Positions 1 through 7,140 of a DNA stretch of 7,976 nucleotides are shown piece by piece. Below the pieces are notes generated by a model that saw only the letters and a list, made by a program, of their open reading frames with translations, searched no databases and had not been told where the DNA came from. The DNA is from Oscillospiraceae bacterium. Lineage in GTDB: Bacteria; Bacillota_A; Clostridia; Oscillospirales; Oscillospiraceae. How positions within the stretch are numbered: the first letter of the stretch is position 1; every line of letters starts with the position of its first letter. The DNA is taken from NCBI GenBank assembly GCA_021771675.1, contig JAETOP010000138.1, positions 1 to 7,976 on the forward strand. The letters are read 5' to 3'. The position numbers and the translations under genes were made by a program.

Positions 1-945
1 TCACGCAAAGGTCACGACCGTGCCGGTCTTGCCCTCCAAGGCGTCCAGACAGCGGTCCAGGCTGGTGATGATGGCCTTTTTCCCTGGGTTGTTCCGGACG
101 AATTTCATGGCCGCCTCCACTTTCGGCAGCATGCTGCCCACGCCGAACTGGCCCTCTTCCGCATACCGGGCGGCAGCCGCCAGATCGAGGCTGCCCAGGT
201 CCTGCTGGTCGGGCTTTCCGAAGTTGATGGCCACCTTTTCCACCTCGGTCAGGATCAGCAGCGCGTCGGCATTCACCTGCTCTGCCAGGAGTTCCGCGGC
301 AAAGTCCTTGTCGATGACCGCGGCCACGCCCTCCAGGGTGCCGTCGGGGTTCTCCACCACCGGCACACCACCGCCGCCGCAGGTGATGACGATGGCGTGG
401 TCCCACAGCAGGCGGACCGCGTCGATCTCCACGATCTTTCTCGGCAGAGGCGAGGCCACCACTCTCCTCCAGCCCCGCCCGGCATCCTCCCGCATAACAT
501 ATCCCTTTTCCTGCTCCAGCCTTTTCGCCTCCTCAGCGGAATAAAAGGCGCCGATAGGCTTGGTGGGATTCTGAAACGCGGGGTCCTTCCGGTCCACCAC
601 CATCTGTGTGGTGAGCGACACCACGGGATAGTTGCGGTTCCGGATGTTCAGCGCGTATTTCAGCGCCTGCTGGATATGGTAGCCGATATAGCCCTGGCTC
701 ATGGCGCCGCAGACATCAAAGGGCATGGGCGGCACCACGTCCCGCGCCGTCTCCCCCGCCAGCAGGATGCGGCCCACCTGCGGGCCATTGCCGTGCACAA
801 TGGCCATTTCATAGCCCCGGCGGCTGATCTCGGCGATCTGCTCCGCAGTCTGGCGGACCACCTCCAGCTGGGCTTCGGCGGTAGGCGCGGAGTCCTTGGA
901 CTGTAAAGCGTTTCCCCCTAATGCGATTACGATTCTCTCCGGCAT
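1..945 (-). CDS. arcC: Carbamate kinase (complete)
   Basis: Cytoplasmic carbamate kinase, which transfers phosphate from carbamoyl phosphate to ADP to give ATP plus carbamate (then ammonia and CO2). It is the energy-yielding last step of the arginine deiminase, agmatine and purine/oxamate routes. At 314 aa the length is normal for the amino-acid kinase fold. Family motifs are all present: ALGGNAL near residues 8-14, HGNGPQVG at 51-58, SQGYIG at 83-88, the PTKPIG lysine near 129, ITCGGGGVPVV near 187-197, DKDF near 212 and GSMLPKV near 270. The ATG at 945 is preferred over a TTG at 951, because AAAGGAAG at 954-961 lies 8 nt from the ATG but only 2 nt from the TTG. An extended -10 promoter lies just upstream. 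No arginine deiminase or transcarbamoylase gene is in the window, so the pathway it serves is unknown. The family assignment is secure. Confidence 0.95.
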   Translation of the reverse strand: MPERIVIALGGNALQSKDSAPTAEAQLEVVRQTAEQIAEISRRGYEMAIVHGNGPQVGRILLAGETARDVVPPMPFDVCGAMSQGYIGYHIQQALKYALNIRNRNYPVVSLTTQMVVDRKDPAFQNPTKPIGAFYSAEEAKRLEQEKGYVMREDAGRGWRRVVASPLPRKIVEIDAVRLLWDHAIVITCGGGGVPVVENPDGTLEGVAAVIDKDFAAELLAEQVNADALLILTEVEKVAINFGKPDQQDLGSLDLAAAARYAEEGQFGVGSMLPKVEAAMKFVRNNPGKKAIITSLDRCLDALEGKTGTVVTFA

Positions 946-997
946 TTTCAAAACTTCCTTTCCGCGGTTTTCAAACAGTTTGCGCGGAAAGCGAAAG

Positions 998-1006
998 ATT
1001 ATACCA
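998..1006 (-). promoter_or_regulatory. Extended -10 promoter for carbamate kinase
   Basis: On the minus strand the sequence reads TGGTATAAT, an exact TGn-TATAAT extended -10 element about 50 bp upstream of the carbamate kinase start. No good -35 hexamer lies 16-18 bp further upstream, which is typical of extended -10 promoters. Transcription should start near 990, giving a leader of about 45 nt. This suggests the kinase gene is transcribed separately from the amidohydrolase genes. Confidence 0.6.
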
Positions 1007-1220
1007 AGTGTCTGCAGGCTCGCGGAAAGCAGCGGAAGAAGCGGTCCGTTTTACTTGGCAGCCGCACGACGCCTTGAACATCCATAAGGGCAAATGGACA
1101 CAGGCCAGACGGTCAAAGAACGGTTGTCGCTTTTTCCGCGCACAGTAGTTGGTGTGGGATGCCCGTCCTTTTTTGCAGACCAGCCAGCTGTTTGAGCATA
1201 CGCCCCGCCGCGATCATGCC
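1007..1220. other. Intergenic region upstream of carbamate kinase, no gene seen
   Basis: Between the kinase promoter and the end of the acetyltransferase remnant I see no coding region with a plausible start and ribosome site, no RNA gene and no strong hairpin. Short reading frames here look random. Confidence 0.5.
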
Positions 1221-1555
1221 CTATGTCCATTGTATGCCGATTTCACGCAGAGCCTCCGCGTTCAGATCCCGGAAGCCTATCACAGGTGCCGGGGCATCAC
1301 TGTGTGCCCCCTTCTCCACCCAGGCCATGTTATACCAGTGCCCACATTTATATCCGCACTTATGAAATTCTCCCACAAGACTGTACCCCAAATACGCATG
1401 GAACCGCTCCCTGTTTCTGGCCAAATATTCGTCCTCCGTCTCCGGACAGCCGATGCAGGCGTTCAGGATGTTCGGGGCCTTGAAAACCGCCTCGATCGCA
1501 TGATAGAGCTTCTGCCAAGGCCCATGCCTCTCTTGTCTTCCTCTAGGTATATGCA
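1221..1555 (-). pseudogene. Truncated, frameshifted GNAT (phosphinothricin acetyltransferase-like) remnant
   Basis: The C-terminal half of a GNAT N-acetyltransferase of the phosphinothricin/methionine sulfoximine acetyltransferase type. The acetyl-CoA loop motif EEDKRGMGLGR is read in one frame from about 1555 to 1514. The continuation KLYHAIEAVFKAPNILNACI, then RFHAYLGYSLVGEFHKCGYK and WYNMAWVEK, is read in another frame down to a TAG at 1221. The frames join at 1512-1514, where an arginine codon appears to have lost one base (GGC-AG-AAG-CTC). The N-terminal half, roughly 80-90 residues in this family, is absent and the sequence abuts a terminator hairpin. A longer frame (1221 to about 1715) runs through the second part but joins unrelated upstream sequence. 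The family match is recognised by motif, and loss of function is inferred from truncation plus frameshift. Confidence 0.8.
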
Positions 1556-1559
1556 AGTG

Positions 1560-1592
1560 AAAAAGCTCCCCGCCGATGATCCGGCGGGGAGC
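1560..1592 (-). terminator. Rho-independent terminator
   Basis: Perfect 11-bp GC-rich stem (GCTCCCCGCCG paired with CGGCGGGGAGC, 6-nt loop). On the minus strand it is followed at once by TTTTT, the arrangement of an intrinsic terminator. It would end transcripts coming from the amidohydrolase gene at 1868-3052, and it sits about 10 bp from the break in the acetyltransferase remnant. Confidence 0.75.
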
Positions 1593-1867
1593 GCAGGCGT
1601 GATGGGTTGTTTTACGAAAAATCTGGCGTCCCTGTGCTGACAGCCTTTCCTGTCCGTCAACTCCATGGACCGACCGTGCCATGTCCGGATGGTCTCCTTT
1701 GGGAAAGCCGCTCAACGGCTCCGCATCCCTGTCTTGCGCCGTTATGCGCCTGTATATGGCAAGGCAAACGCAAGTATCGCCTCACAGCCGGCCATGGGGG
1801 GACAACTGGAAGCTCGGCTGACGGGGCGGCTCTTCTGGCCCCGGCGTCTGATCAGTCCCGCGTCAAA
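1593..1867. other. Non-coding spacer downstream of the left amidohydrolase
   Basis: About 275 bp between the stop of the left amidohydrolase and the terminator. It encodes no product I recognise. A minus-strand ATG near 1682 has an AAAGGAGA about 11 nt upstream and opens a frame running into the acetyltransferase remnant, but its predicted N-terminus resembles no family I know. The stretch is either a long 3' untranslated region or the debris of a deletion. Confidence 0.4.
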
Positions 1868-3052
1868 TCACTTGTGCTCCAGAAAATCCGCCGCAAACTG
1901 CGCATACAAGGCGGCGCCCCTTTGCAGCACCGGCTCGTGGACTGTGTAGTGGTCGTTGTGGTTCCCCGCCGTCATGCCCAGTTCCTCGTTTCTCGTTCCC
2001 AGGAAGCCAAACACCGCCGGGATCTTATCCGCGAAGAATGCAAAGTCCTCGCTGCCCATCATCCGGGGCAGCTCTTTCAGGGCCTCCTCGCCATAGAGCT
2101 TCACGACCGCGTCGTGGGCGATCTCATTCAGCTCGTCGTCATCATTGTACAGGGAGTTCGCGTAATAATCATACTCCACCGTGGCGGTGGCACCGAATGC
2201 CTTGGCCGTATTTTCAGCGATCCGCCGCAGGCCCTCCTCGATCTTCATCCGGAATTCGCTGTTATAGGTACGAGTGGTGCCGAACAGCTCCGCGTGGTTG
2301 GCGATGATATTGTATCGCTGGCCCGCGTGCATCTCGCCGATGTTCACCACCAGCGGGTTCAGAGGATCATTCGTTCTGGAGATGAAGGACTGGATGTTGT
2401 TCACGATGGCCGCTGCGGCCAGGAGCGCGTCCACGCCCAGGTGGGGCTGGGTGCCATGGGCGGAAACACCGTCCACCTTGATCACAAAGTTATCCACGCT
2501 GGCCATGCGGGGGCCTGCCTGCACATTGATGTAGGGCTCCTCCAAAGTCGCCCACACATGCTGGCCCATGATGGCGTCCACGCCGTCCAGAATACCGGCG
2601 TCCACGTAATACTCCGCGCCGTGGCAGGTCTCCTCCGCAGCCTGGAAGATCAGCTTGACATTGCCGTACAGTTCCTCCCTCGTCTCCATCAGCATCTTCG
2701 CCGCGCCCAGGAGCATGGAGATGTGGCAGTCGTGTCCGCAGGCGTGCATCACGCCCTTGTTCTGACTGGCAAAGGGCAGGTCCGTCTTTTCCTCCACCGG
2801 CAGGGCGTCGATGTCCGCCCGGAGAGCCACTGTCCGGCAGCCCTTGGCGGCCTTGCCGCCCCGCAGCATTGCGCACAGTCCGGTGTGCCCCGGGAATCTC
2901 TGGATCTCAGTGTAACCCATCTTCCGGAGCTCCGCCTCAATATGCTCTGTGGTCTGGACCTCCTCCAGGCTCAGCTCCGGGTTCCGGTGGCACCAGCGGC
3001 GCTGTTCCACGATATAGTCCAGTGTTTTTTCAGCCATTTGTCCGTAGTTCAT
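1868..3052 (-). CDS. M20D family amidohydrolase (paralogue 1)
   Basis: A 394-aa metal-dependent amidohydrolase of peptidase family M20D (hippurate hydrolase, IAA-amino acid hydrolase and N-acyl-L-amino acid amidohydrolase group). It should hydrolyse an N-acyl or amide bond on an amino acid in the cytoplasm; no signal peptide is seen. Visible motifs are RADIDALPVEE (78-88), HACGHDCH (103-110) with metal-ligand Cys105 and His107, AAEE (138-141) with catalytic/ligand glutamates 140 and 141, GQHVW with His165, the dimerisation-lid motif SAHGTQPHLGVDA (His199), SEDFAFF (334-340) and the C-terminal ligand His365. All expected ligands are present. The start is supported by GGAAAGAGG 7 nt upstream. 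The gene lies beyond the terminator at 3224-3256, so it is probably transcribed separately, but I see no clear promoter. The exact substrate cannot be told from sequence. Confidence 0.92.
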   Translation of the reverse strand: MNYGQMAEKTLDYIVEQRRWCHRNPELSLEEVQTTEHIEAELRKMGYTEIQRFPGHTGLCAMLRGGKAAKGCRTVALRADIDALPVEEKTDLPFASQNKGVMHACGHDCHISMLLGAAKMLMETREELYGNVKLIFQAAEETCHGAEYYVDAGILDGVDAIMGQHVWATLEEPYINVQAGPRMASVDNFVIKVDGVSAHGTQPHLGVDALLAAAAIVNNIQSFISRTNDPLNPLVVNIGEMHAGQRYNIIANHAELFGTTRTYNSEFRMKIEEGLRRIAENTAKAFGATATVEYDYYANSLYNDDDELNEIAHDAVVKLYGEEALKELPRMMGSEDFAFFADKIPAVFGFLGTRNEELGMTAGNHNDHYTVHEPVLQRGAALYAQFAADFLEHK

Positions 3053-3223
3053 AATAAAACCTCTTTCCTGATATCCGAAACGATGTTTTGTCCTTCAGCG
3101 AGCAGAGAGCATCACGGCCCACCGGACTGTCCAGGGTGCTTCCCTTTGTTCGCAGAGGGGATGCATCGAAGGGTACTCGATCCACAGTGGTGACACGCCG
3201 CTGGCCGGCACGGCATTGATTTT
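3053..3223. other. Spacer upstream of paralogue 1
   Basis: This 170-bp spacer lies between the permease terminator and the left amidohydrolase. It contains the ribosome site GGAAAGAGG (3060-3068, minus strand). I find no near-consensus -35/-10 pair. It must contain the promoter if the terminator is efficient. Confidence 0.4.
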
Positions 3224-3256
3224 GCAAAAGCGGAACACAGTGTGTTCCGCTTTTGC
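3224..3256 (-). terminator. Strong hairpin terminator after the permease (bidirectional type)
   Basis: Perfect 15-bp stem (GCAAAAGCGGAACAC, loop AGT, then its complement) beginning 20 bp past the permease stop. The A-run in one arm and T-run in the other give a bidirectional intrinsic terminator. It closes the three-gene unit that begins at 7026. Confidence 0.85.
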
Positions 3257-3276
3257 CGTTGAAAAGACTTATGCAA

Positions 3277-4488
3277 TTAGAACATTCCCTGGAAGATGCC
3301 CGCGATGATAACAGAGGTGATGGTCACGGTGGTAAAGCCGCCGACGATCATGGGCGGGAACATCTTGCTCATCAGATATTCTTTCTCTTCCGGTGTCTCC
3401 GCCAGGGCGGTGCAGGTGTTCTCGGTGATGATGGCATTGGGGGGGAAGCCATACAGCGCCGTCAGTGCGGTGGCGAAGGACAGAAGGAAGGGCATTTTCA
3501 GGATCTTGGAGATGATGAAGCACAGCAGCGCCATGCCGGCAACACCGATGATGATCAGGGCGATCATGGGGCCGATGATACTGCCCAGCATCTGGGGGGT
3601 GCAGTCTTTCAGGCCATCGAACACATACATCATCAGAGCGAACATGATGATGCCGTAGGAGTTGCTCTTGTTCAGGACGTTCTCATCCAGGAAGCCGATG
3701 CTGGTGAAAATGATACCGAGGATCAACGCGTACACGGCGCCGCTGATATTGCCCAGGACGGGAATGGGGATCTTGGCGCACTGGGTGGCCAGGTAGGCCA
3801 CCAGGCCCAGCTTGCCCAGCATCATCACGACGGAGTTCCACTTGGCAGGCATGGGAGGCAGCAGCTTTCTCGCCGCGGCTCCGGTCTCCAGCTTGCCGTT
3901 GACCGCGTCCACCTTGTTGGAGGCGCCCGCCACGGCCACATCGCCGGCGCGGTAGGCTTTCAGCATCTTCTTGCCCTCCAGCTGGAGGCAAACAGCCGTC
4001 AGGGGATAGCCTGCAAAACCCTGGACGCAGTACATGGCGATGGCAAACACAGCCGCCTCCGCCAGGCCGGCCTTATTGGCCGCGTCCATCATGGTGGTTG
4101 CGGCCACGATGCCGCCGGTCAGCGGGGGCAGGCCGGCGATGATATAGCTGCGGTCCATGATCATGGGGCAGATGATCAGCGCAAAGGCGCACATGCCTGC
4201 AAGGCCCGCAAGGCATACCACGATGGTCTTCCACTGCTCCAACAGCTGCTTGATGCTGATGACCGTACCCATGTGGGTGATGAGCAGATAGATACCGATG
4301 GTGCTGCCGAAGGGGATCAGCATCGAGTCGCTGATAAAGCTATTGGGCAGGACTGTCCAATAACCCACCAGAATGACCGCAGCGCTGACAAACACGGAGG
4401 GGATCCACGCCTTGGTCACGGTGGAAACCACTTCGCCAATGACATACACCACGGCGCACAGCACGAATGCAAGTGCAAAGTTATACAT
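3277..4488 (-). CDS. Polytopic membrane protein, putative permease
   Basis: A 403-aa integral membrane protein with about 10-12 hydrophobic segments, for example near residues 3-21, 30-46, 57-75, 89-108, 143-165, 220-236, 242-265, 302-328 and 380-400. Two helix-breaking motifs sit in equivalent places in the two halves: GLPPLTGGIVAATTM near 119-133 and YGFPPNAIITENT near 346-358. This pattern recalls secondary transporters with two inverted-topology repeats and re-entrant loops, such as the glutamate/sodium and 2-hydroxycarboxylate types, but I do not recognise the exact family. A hydrophilic loop near 170-215 separates the halves. The ATG at 4488 is chosen over an upstream GTG at 4518 because GAGAGGAG (4498-4505) lies 9 nt from it. 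It is the third gene after two amidohydrolases, so it likely imports their substrate or exports a product. Transport function is inferred. Confidence 0.85.
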   Translation of the reverse strand: MYNFALAFVLCAVVYVIGEVVSTVTKAWIPSVFVSAAVILVGYWTVLPNSFISDSMLIPFGSTIGIYLLITHMGTVISIKQLLEQWKTIVVCLAGLAGMCAFALIICPMIMDRSYIIAGLPPLTGGIVAATTMMDAANKAGLAEAAVFAIAMYCVQGFAGYPLTAVCLQLEGKKMLKAYRAGDVAVAGASNKVDAVNGKLETGAAARKLLPPMPAKWNSVVMMLGKLGLVAYLATQCAKIPIPVLGNISGAVYALILGIIFTSIGFLDENVLNKSNSYGIIMFALMMYVFDGLKDCTPQMLGSIIGPMIALIIIGVAGMALLCFIISKILKMPFLLSFATALTALYGFPPNAIITENTCTALAETPEEKEYLMSKMFPPMIVGGFTTVTITSVIIAGIFQGMF

Positions 4489-4497
4489 ATTCCATAT

Positions 4498-4505
4498 CTC
4501 CTCTC
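4498..4505 (-). promoter_or_regulatory. Ribosome binding site deciding the permease start
   Basis: GAGAGGAG on the minus strand, 9 nt before the ATG at 4488. The longer frame starting at 4518 has no ribosome site and would put this motif inside the gene, so the shorter 403-aa product is preferred. Confidence 0.75.
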
Positions 4506-4596
4506 TTTTATTTAGCACATATCCGGTGGCGAGGTATCCTTTCAGGCCCCCAAGCTCTTTGAAAATATCTCTCCGCCCAACATGAAACTAATCGGT

Positions 4597-5763
4597 TTAC
4601 TGCGCGTTGAAGTCCATTGCCACCTGCGCATACAGCATGGCGCCCTTCACGAGCTGCGCCTCATCCACGCAGAAGTTGCCGGAATGGTTGGGCCAAGTGG
4701 CACCGCAGGCCTCGCTGCCGGTGCCCAGCATGGCAACAGCGCCGGGCACCTTCTGCATGAAGTAAGAGAAGTCCTCGCCGCCGGTGGTGGCAGGCAGGTC
4801 TGCCAGACAGTCCTCGCCCAAAATGGTCTTGGCGGACTTCTGGGCCACGGCGACCACCTCCGGGTCGTTGACCGTGGGAGGAACAATGCGGAGATATTCC
4901 AGCTCCGCCTCGGCGCGGTAGGTCTCAGCGGTGGACTTGACGATCCGCTCCATACGGTCCTTGAAGGTGCTCCACACCTCATTGCTGAAGCAGCGGGTGG
5001 TGCCGGTCATATAGCTGTTCTCCGCCACCACGTTCCAGCGTGTGCCTGCCTGGATGGAGCCCACAGTGACCACGGCCGGGTCCGCGGGGGAGATCTCCCG
5101 GCTGACGATGGCCTGCAGGTTATTGATCATGGCAGCCGTAACAACGACGGCGTCCACCCCCTGCTCCGGCTGGGCGCCGTGGCAGCCCTTGCCCTTGATG
5201 GTGATATGGAATTCGTCCGCGGAGGCCATCCGAGGGCCAGCCTCCAGAGAGACCGTGCCGGACTTCACGTCCGTCCAAACGTGAATGGCGAAGCAGGCGT
5301 CCACGCCCTCCAGAGCGCCCTGCTCGATCATGGACTTGGCGCCCATGGCCACTTCTTCCGCCGGCTGGAAAGCCAGCTTCACAGTGCCGCACAGCTCATC
5401 TTTCATATCGTCGAGGATGCGGACGGCGGTCAGCAGCATCGCTATGTGGCAGTCGTGGCCGCAGGCGTGCATAATGCCCTCATTCTTGCTGGCATAGGGA
5501 GCGCCGGTGGTCTCCTGGACCGTCAGGGCGTCCATGTCGGCCCGGAGCAGGATGGTCTTGCCGGGCTTCGCTCCCTGAATCGTCACCAGAATACCGGTCT
5601 CCAAGCCACAGGGCCTCCAAGAGACGCCGATCTTGTCCAGTTCCTCCTTGATGGCCTTGCTGGTGTTGTATTCCTTGGTGCTGACCTCCGGATACTGGTG
5701 GAAAAAGCGCCGCTTTTCGATCAGATAATCCTTATATTTAGATGCAATCTCCTGCACATTCAT
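4597..5763 (-). CDS. M20D family amidohydrolase (paralogue 2)
   Basis: A 388-aa M20D amidohydrolase, the closer relative of paralogue 1; compare their N-termini, KDYLIEKRRFFHQYPEVSTK and LDYIVEQRRWCHRNPELSLE. Metal-site motifs are intact: RADMDAL (74-80), HACGHDCH (99-106) with Cys101 and His103, PAEE (134-137) with Glu136/137, His161 in AIHVW, GCHGAQPEQGVDA with His195, GGEDFSYFM (328-336) and the C-terminal His360. A likely role is cytoplasmic hydrolysis of an N-acyl amino acid. The ATG is preceded by AAAAGGAGAA (GGAG 11 nt away). It follows the right-hand amidohydrolase after 75 bp and precedes the permease by 108 bp, with no terminator in either gap, so the three genes are probably cotranscribed. 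The substrate is not predictable. Confidence 0.93.
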   Translation of the reverse strand: MNVQEIASKYKDYLIEKRRFFHQYPEVSTKEYNTSKAIKEELDKIGVSWRPCGLETGILVTIQGAKPGKTILLRADMDALTVQETTGAPYASKNEGIMHACGHDCHIAMLLTAVRILDDMKDELCGTVKLAFQPAEEVAMGAKSMIEQGALEGVDACFAIHVWTDVKSGTVSLEAGPRMASADEFHITIKGKGCHGAQPEQGVDAVVVTAAMINNLQAIVSREISPADPAVVTVGSIQAGTRWNVVAENSYMTGTTRCFSNEVWSTFKDRMERIVKSTAETYRAEAELEYLRIVPPTVNDPEVVAVAQKSAKTILGEDCLADLPATTGGEDFSYFMQKVPGAVAMLGTGSEACGATWPNHSGNFCVDEAQLVKGAMLYAQVAMDFNAQ

Positions 5764-5786
5764 AATAAATCGTTCTCCTTTTCTGT

Positions 5787-5839
5787 ATTCTTTAGATTCT
5801 TTAGCTCTTTAAATGAAATGCACTCATAAAAAAGAATCT
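5787..5839. repeat. Short tandem repeat and inverted repeat in the leader of paralogue 2
   Basis: Two perfect head-to-tail copies of ATTCTTTAG (5787-5804) are followed by a degenerate third (CTCTTTAAA). In addition AGATTCTTT at 5794-5802 is inverted at 5831-5839 (AAAGAATCT), giving a 9-bp stem with a 28-nt loop in the mRNA between the two amidohydrolases. No U-run follows, so it does not look like a terminator. It could be a processing or stability element, or chance in an AT-rich gap. Confidence 0.4.
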
Positions 5840-7026
5840 CACTCATTCAAAAATTTCAATGCGATGGCCGCCAGAGCACTCATGCCCACCGGCATGACCT
5901 CCTCCTTCACCGCGCACCTGGGATTGTGCAGAGGCGCCAGTTCTCCATCGTGTCCCGCATAGAGCATCAGATAGGCGCTGGGAATTCCACCCAGCTTTCC
6001 GTAGAAGCTGAAATCCTCACTGAAAGTCATCGGGTCGGGCATCAGGACCACGGCCTCCTCGCCCAGTTCCTCCCGGACCGCATCGGCAGCAAGGTCGGTC
6101 AGTTCCTTGTCGTTGAATGCGCTGGGATAACCATCGGCGTAGTCGATATGTACCGTATTGCCGGAGGCGGCCTCTATACCCTTTGCAATAGCCGTGACCT
6201 GCTCCTTGATTACCTCTCTCACGTTGTCGGAATAGGCCCTGGTCACGCCGCCAAACTTGACCTCCGCCGGGATCACATTGGGTGCGTCACCGCCATGAAT
6301 GCTTCCCAGAGAGAACACTGCCATCTCCATCGGATCCACACGGCGGGCAACGATCTGCTGCATCATCACGATCATCTGCGCACTGGCCAGCACAGGGTCC
6401 GTTGTGTTCTGCGGCTGGGAACCATGCCCGCCGCTGCCGGAGACGGTGAAGTCGAACAGGTCCACGGAGGTCGTCATAGGACCGGCGTGGAACCCGATCT
6501 GGCCTGCCCGCTGGGCGTCCGGCAGCACATGCAGGCCATAGATGGCGTCCACATGGGGGTTCTCCAGCACGCCCTTTTCCACAAGTTCCTTGGCGCCGCC
6601 CGGCAGCGTATCCTCGCTGTGCTGGAAGATCAGCTTCACGCAGCCAGCGAAGCTATCCCGCATCCCGCAGAGGATCTTAGCCACCCCCAGCATCATGGAC
6701 GCGTGCATATCATGGCCGCAGGCATGCATAAAGCCCGGATTTTCACTGGCATAGGGAAGTCCGGTCTCCTCCTGCACCGGCAGCGCGTCGATATCGCAGC
6801 GCAGTGCTACGCAGCGCCCCGGACCTTTCGTACCGCAGATCAATGCTACAACAGCCGTGGGCACCGGGCGTTCAATCTTGTCGACTCCGTATTCCTCCAG
6901 CTTTTGCCGTATCAGGCCGGACGTTCTCACCTCTTTCCTGCCGATTTCGGGATGACGATGGATATCCCTGCGGATCTCCACCACTTCCGGAAAGATCTTC
7001 TCTGCTTTCTCTCTTATTCTGCTCAC
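5839..7026 (-). CDS. M20D family amidohydrolase (paralogue 3, first gene of the operon)
   Basis: An M20D amidohydrolase, more diverged than the other two. A GTG at 7026 gives 395 aa, matching the 394 and 388 aa of its paralogues, and AAAGAGG at 7035-7041 lies 8 nt upstream. An in-frame GTG at 7044 would place that ribosome site inside the gene. In numbering from the GTG at 7026, motifs are CDIDALPVQEETGLPYAS (77-94), HACGHDMH (101-108) with Cys103 and His105, QHSED (135-139), GLHVLPD with His166, GGHGSQPQNTTDP with His201, FSEDFSFYG (335-343) and LHNPR with His367. The usual PAEE pair is here SED, so the second glutamate, normally a metal ligand, is aspartate. The remaining ligands are intact. 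Likely an N-acyl amino acid hydrolase with a substrate different from its neighbours. Confidence 0.92.
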   Translation of the reverse strand: MSRIREKAEKIFPEVVEIRRDIHRHPEIGRKEVRTSGLIRQKLEEYGVDKIERPVPTAVVALICGTKGPGRCVALRCDIDALPVQEETGLPYASENPGFMHACGHDMHASMMLGVAKILCGMRDSFAGCVKLIFQHSEDTLPGGAKELVEKGVLENPHVDAIYGLHVLPDAQRAGQIGFHAGPMTTSVDLFDFTVSGSGGHGSQPQNTTDPVLASAQMIVMMQQIVARRVDPMEMAVFSLGSIHGGDAPNVIPAEVKFGGVTRAYSDNVREVIKEQVTAIAKGIEAASGNTVHIDYADGYPSAFNDKELTDLAADAVREELGEEAVVLMPDPMTFSEDFSFYGKLGGIPSAYLMLYAGHDGELAPLHNPRCAVKEEVMPVGMSALAAIALKFLNE

Positions 7027-7034
7027 CAAAAGCA

Positions 7035-7041
7035 CCTCTTT
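7035..7041 (-). promoter_or_regulatory. Ribosome binding site deciding the start of paralogue 3
   Basis: AAAGAGG on the minus strand, 8 nt before the GTG at 7026 and 5 nt before an alternative in-frame TTG at 7029. It argues against the GTG at 7044. Confidence 0.7.
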
Positions 7042-7083
7042 CACGCCTGCTTTTTACGGCAGTGTCCAGTATTCAGGGGGCTG

Positions 7084-7100
7084 TATTTGCAAAGCAAATA
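7084..7100. promoter_or_regulatory. Perfect dyad in the operon leader (possible operator)
   Basis: TATTTGC-AAA-GCAAATA is a perfect 7+7 dyad with a 3-bp centre. It lies about 35-50 bp downstream of the predicted transcription start of the amidohydrolase operon and one base from a second dyad. Its size and symmetry suit binding of a dimeric regulator; the RNA hairpin would be weak. Confidence 0.4.
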
Positions 7101-7101
7101 T

Positions 7102-7125
7102 AGAAAAAGGAGGCCTCCTTTTTCT
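7102..7125. promoter_or_regulatory. 24-bp perfect palindrome just downstream of the promoter
   Basis: A perfect, gapless palindrome with arms AGAAAAAGGAGG and its complement, starting about 10 bp after the predicted transcription start. As RNA it folds into 10 bp with a GGCC loop, with an A-run on one side and a U-run on the other, so it could also act as a weak promoter-proximal terminator. As DNA it is a good candidate operator. It also buries a GGAGG sequence that is not used as a ribosome site. Confidence 0.45.
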
Positions 7126-7140
7126 GGAATTTCGGTCTTT

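Noticed and set aside
1607..3193. Long plus-strand open frame (528 codons) opposite amidohydrolase paralogue 1
   Set aside because: It is antisense to a gene with complete family motifs, its product resembles no family, and it starts with TTG without a ribosome site. GC-rich codon bias on the other strand explains it.
3253..4515. Plus-strand open frame (420 codons) opposite the permease
   Set aside because: Its His/Asp/Gly-rich product is the mirror of hydrophobic codons on the minus strand, and it has no domain or start signal.
7102..7125. Palindrome in the operon leader as a full intrinsic terminator
   Set aside because: The stem is mostly A-U with a 4-nt loop, and the U-run is part of the stem with no further U-run after it. 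An operator or a weak attenuator fits better.
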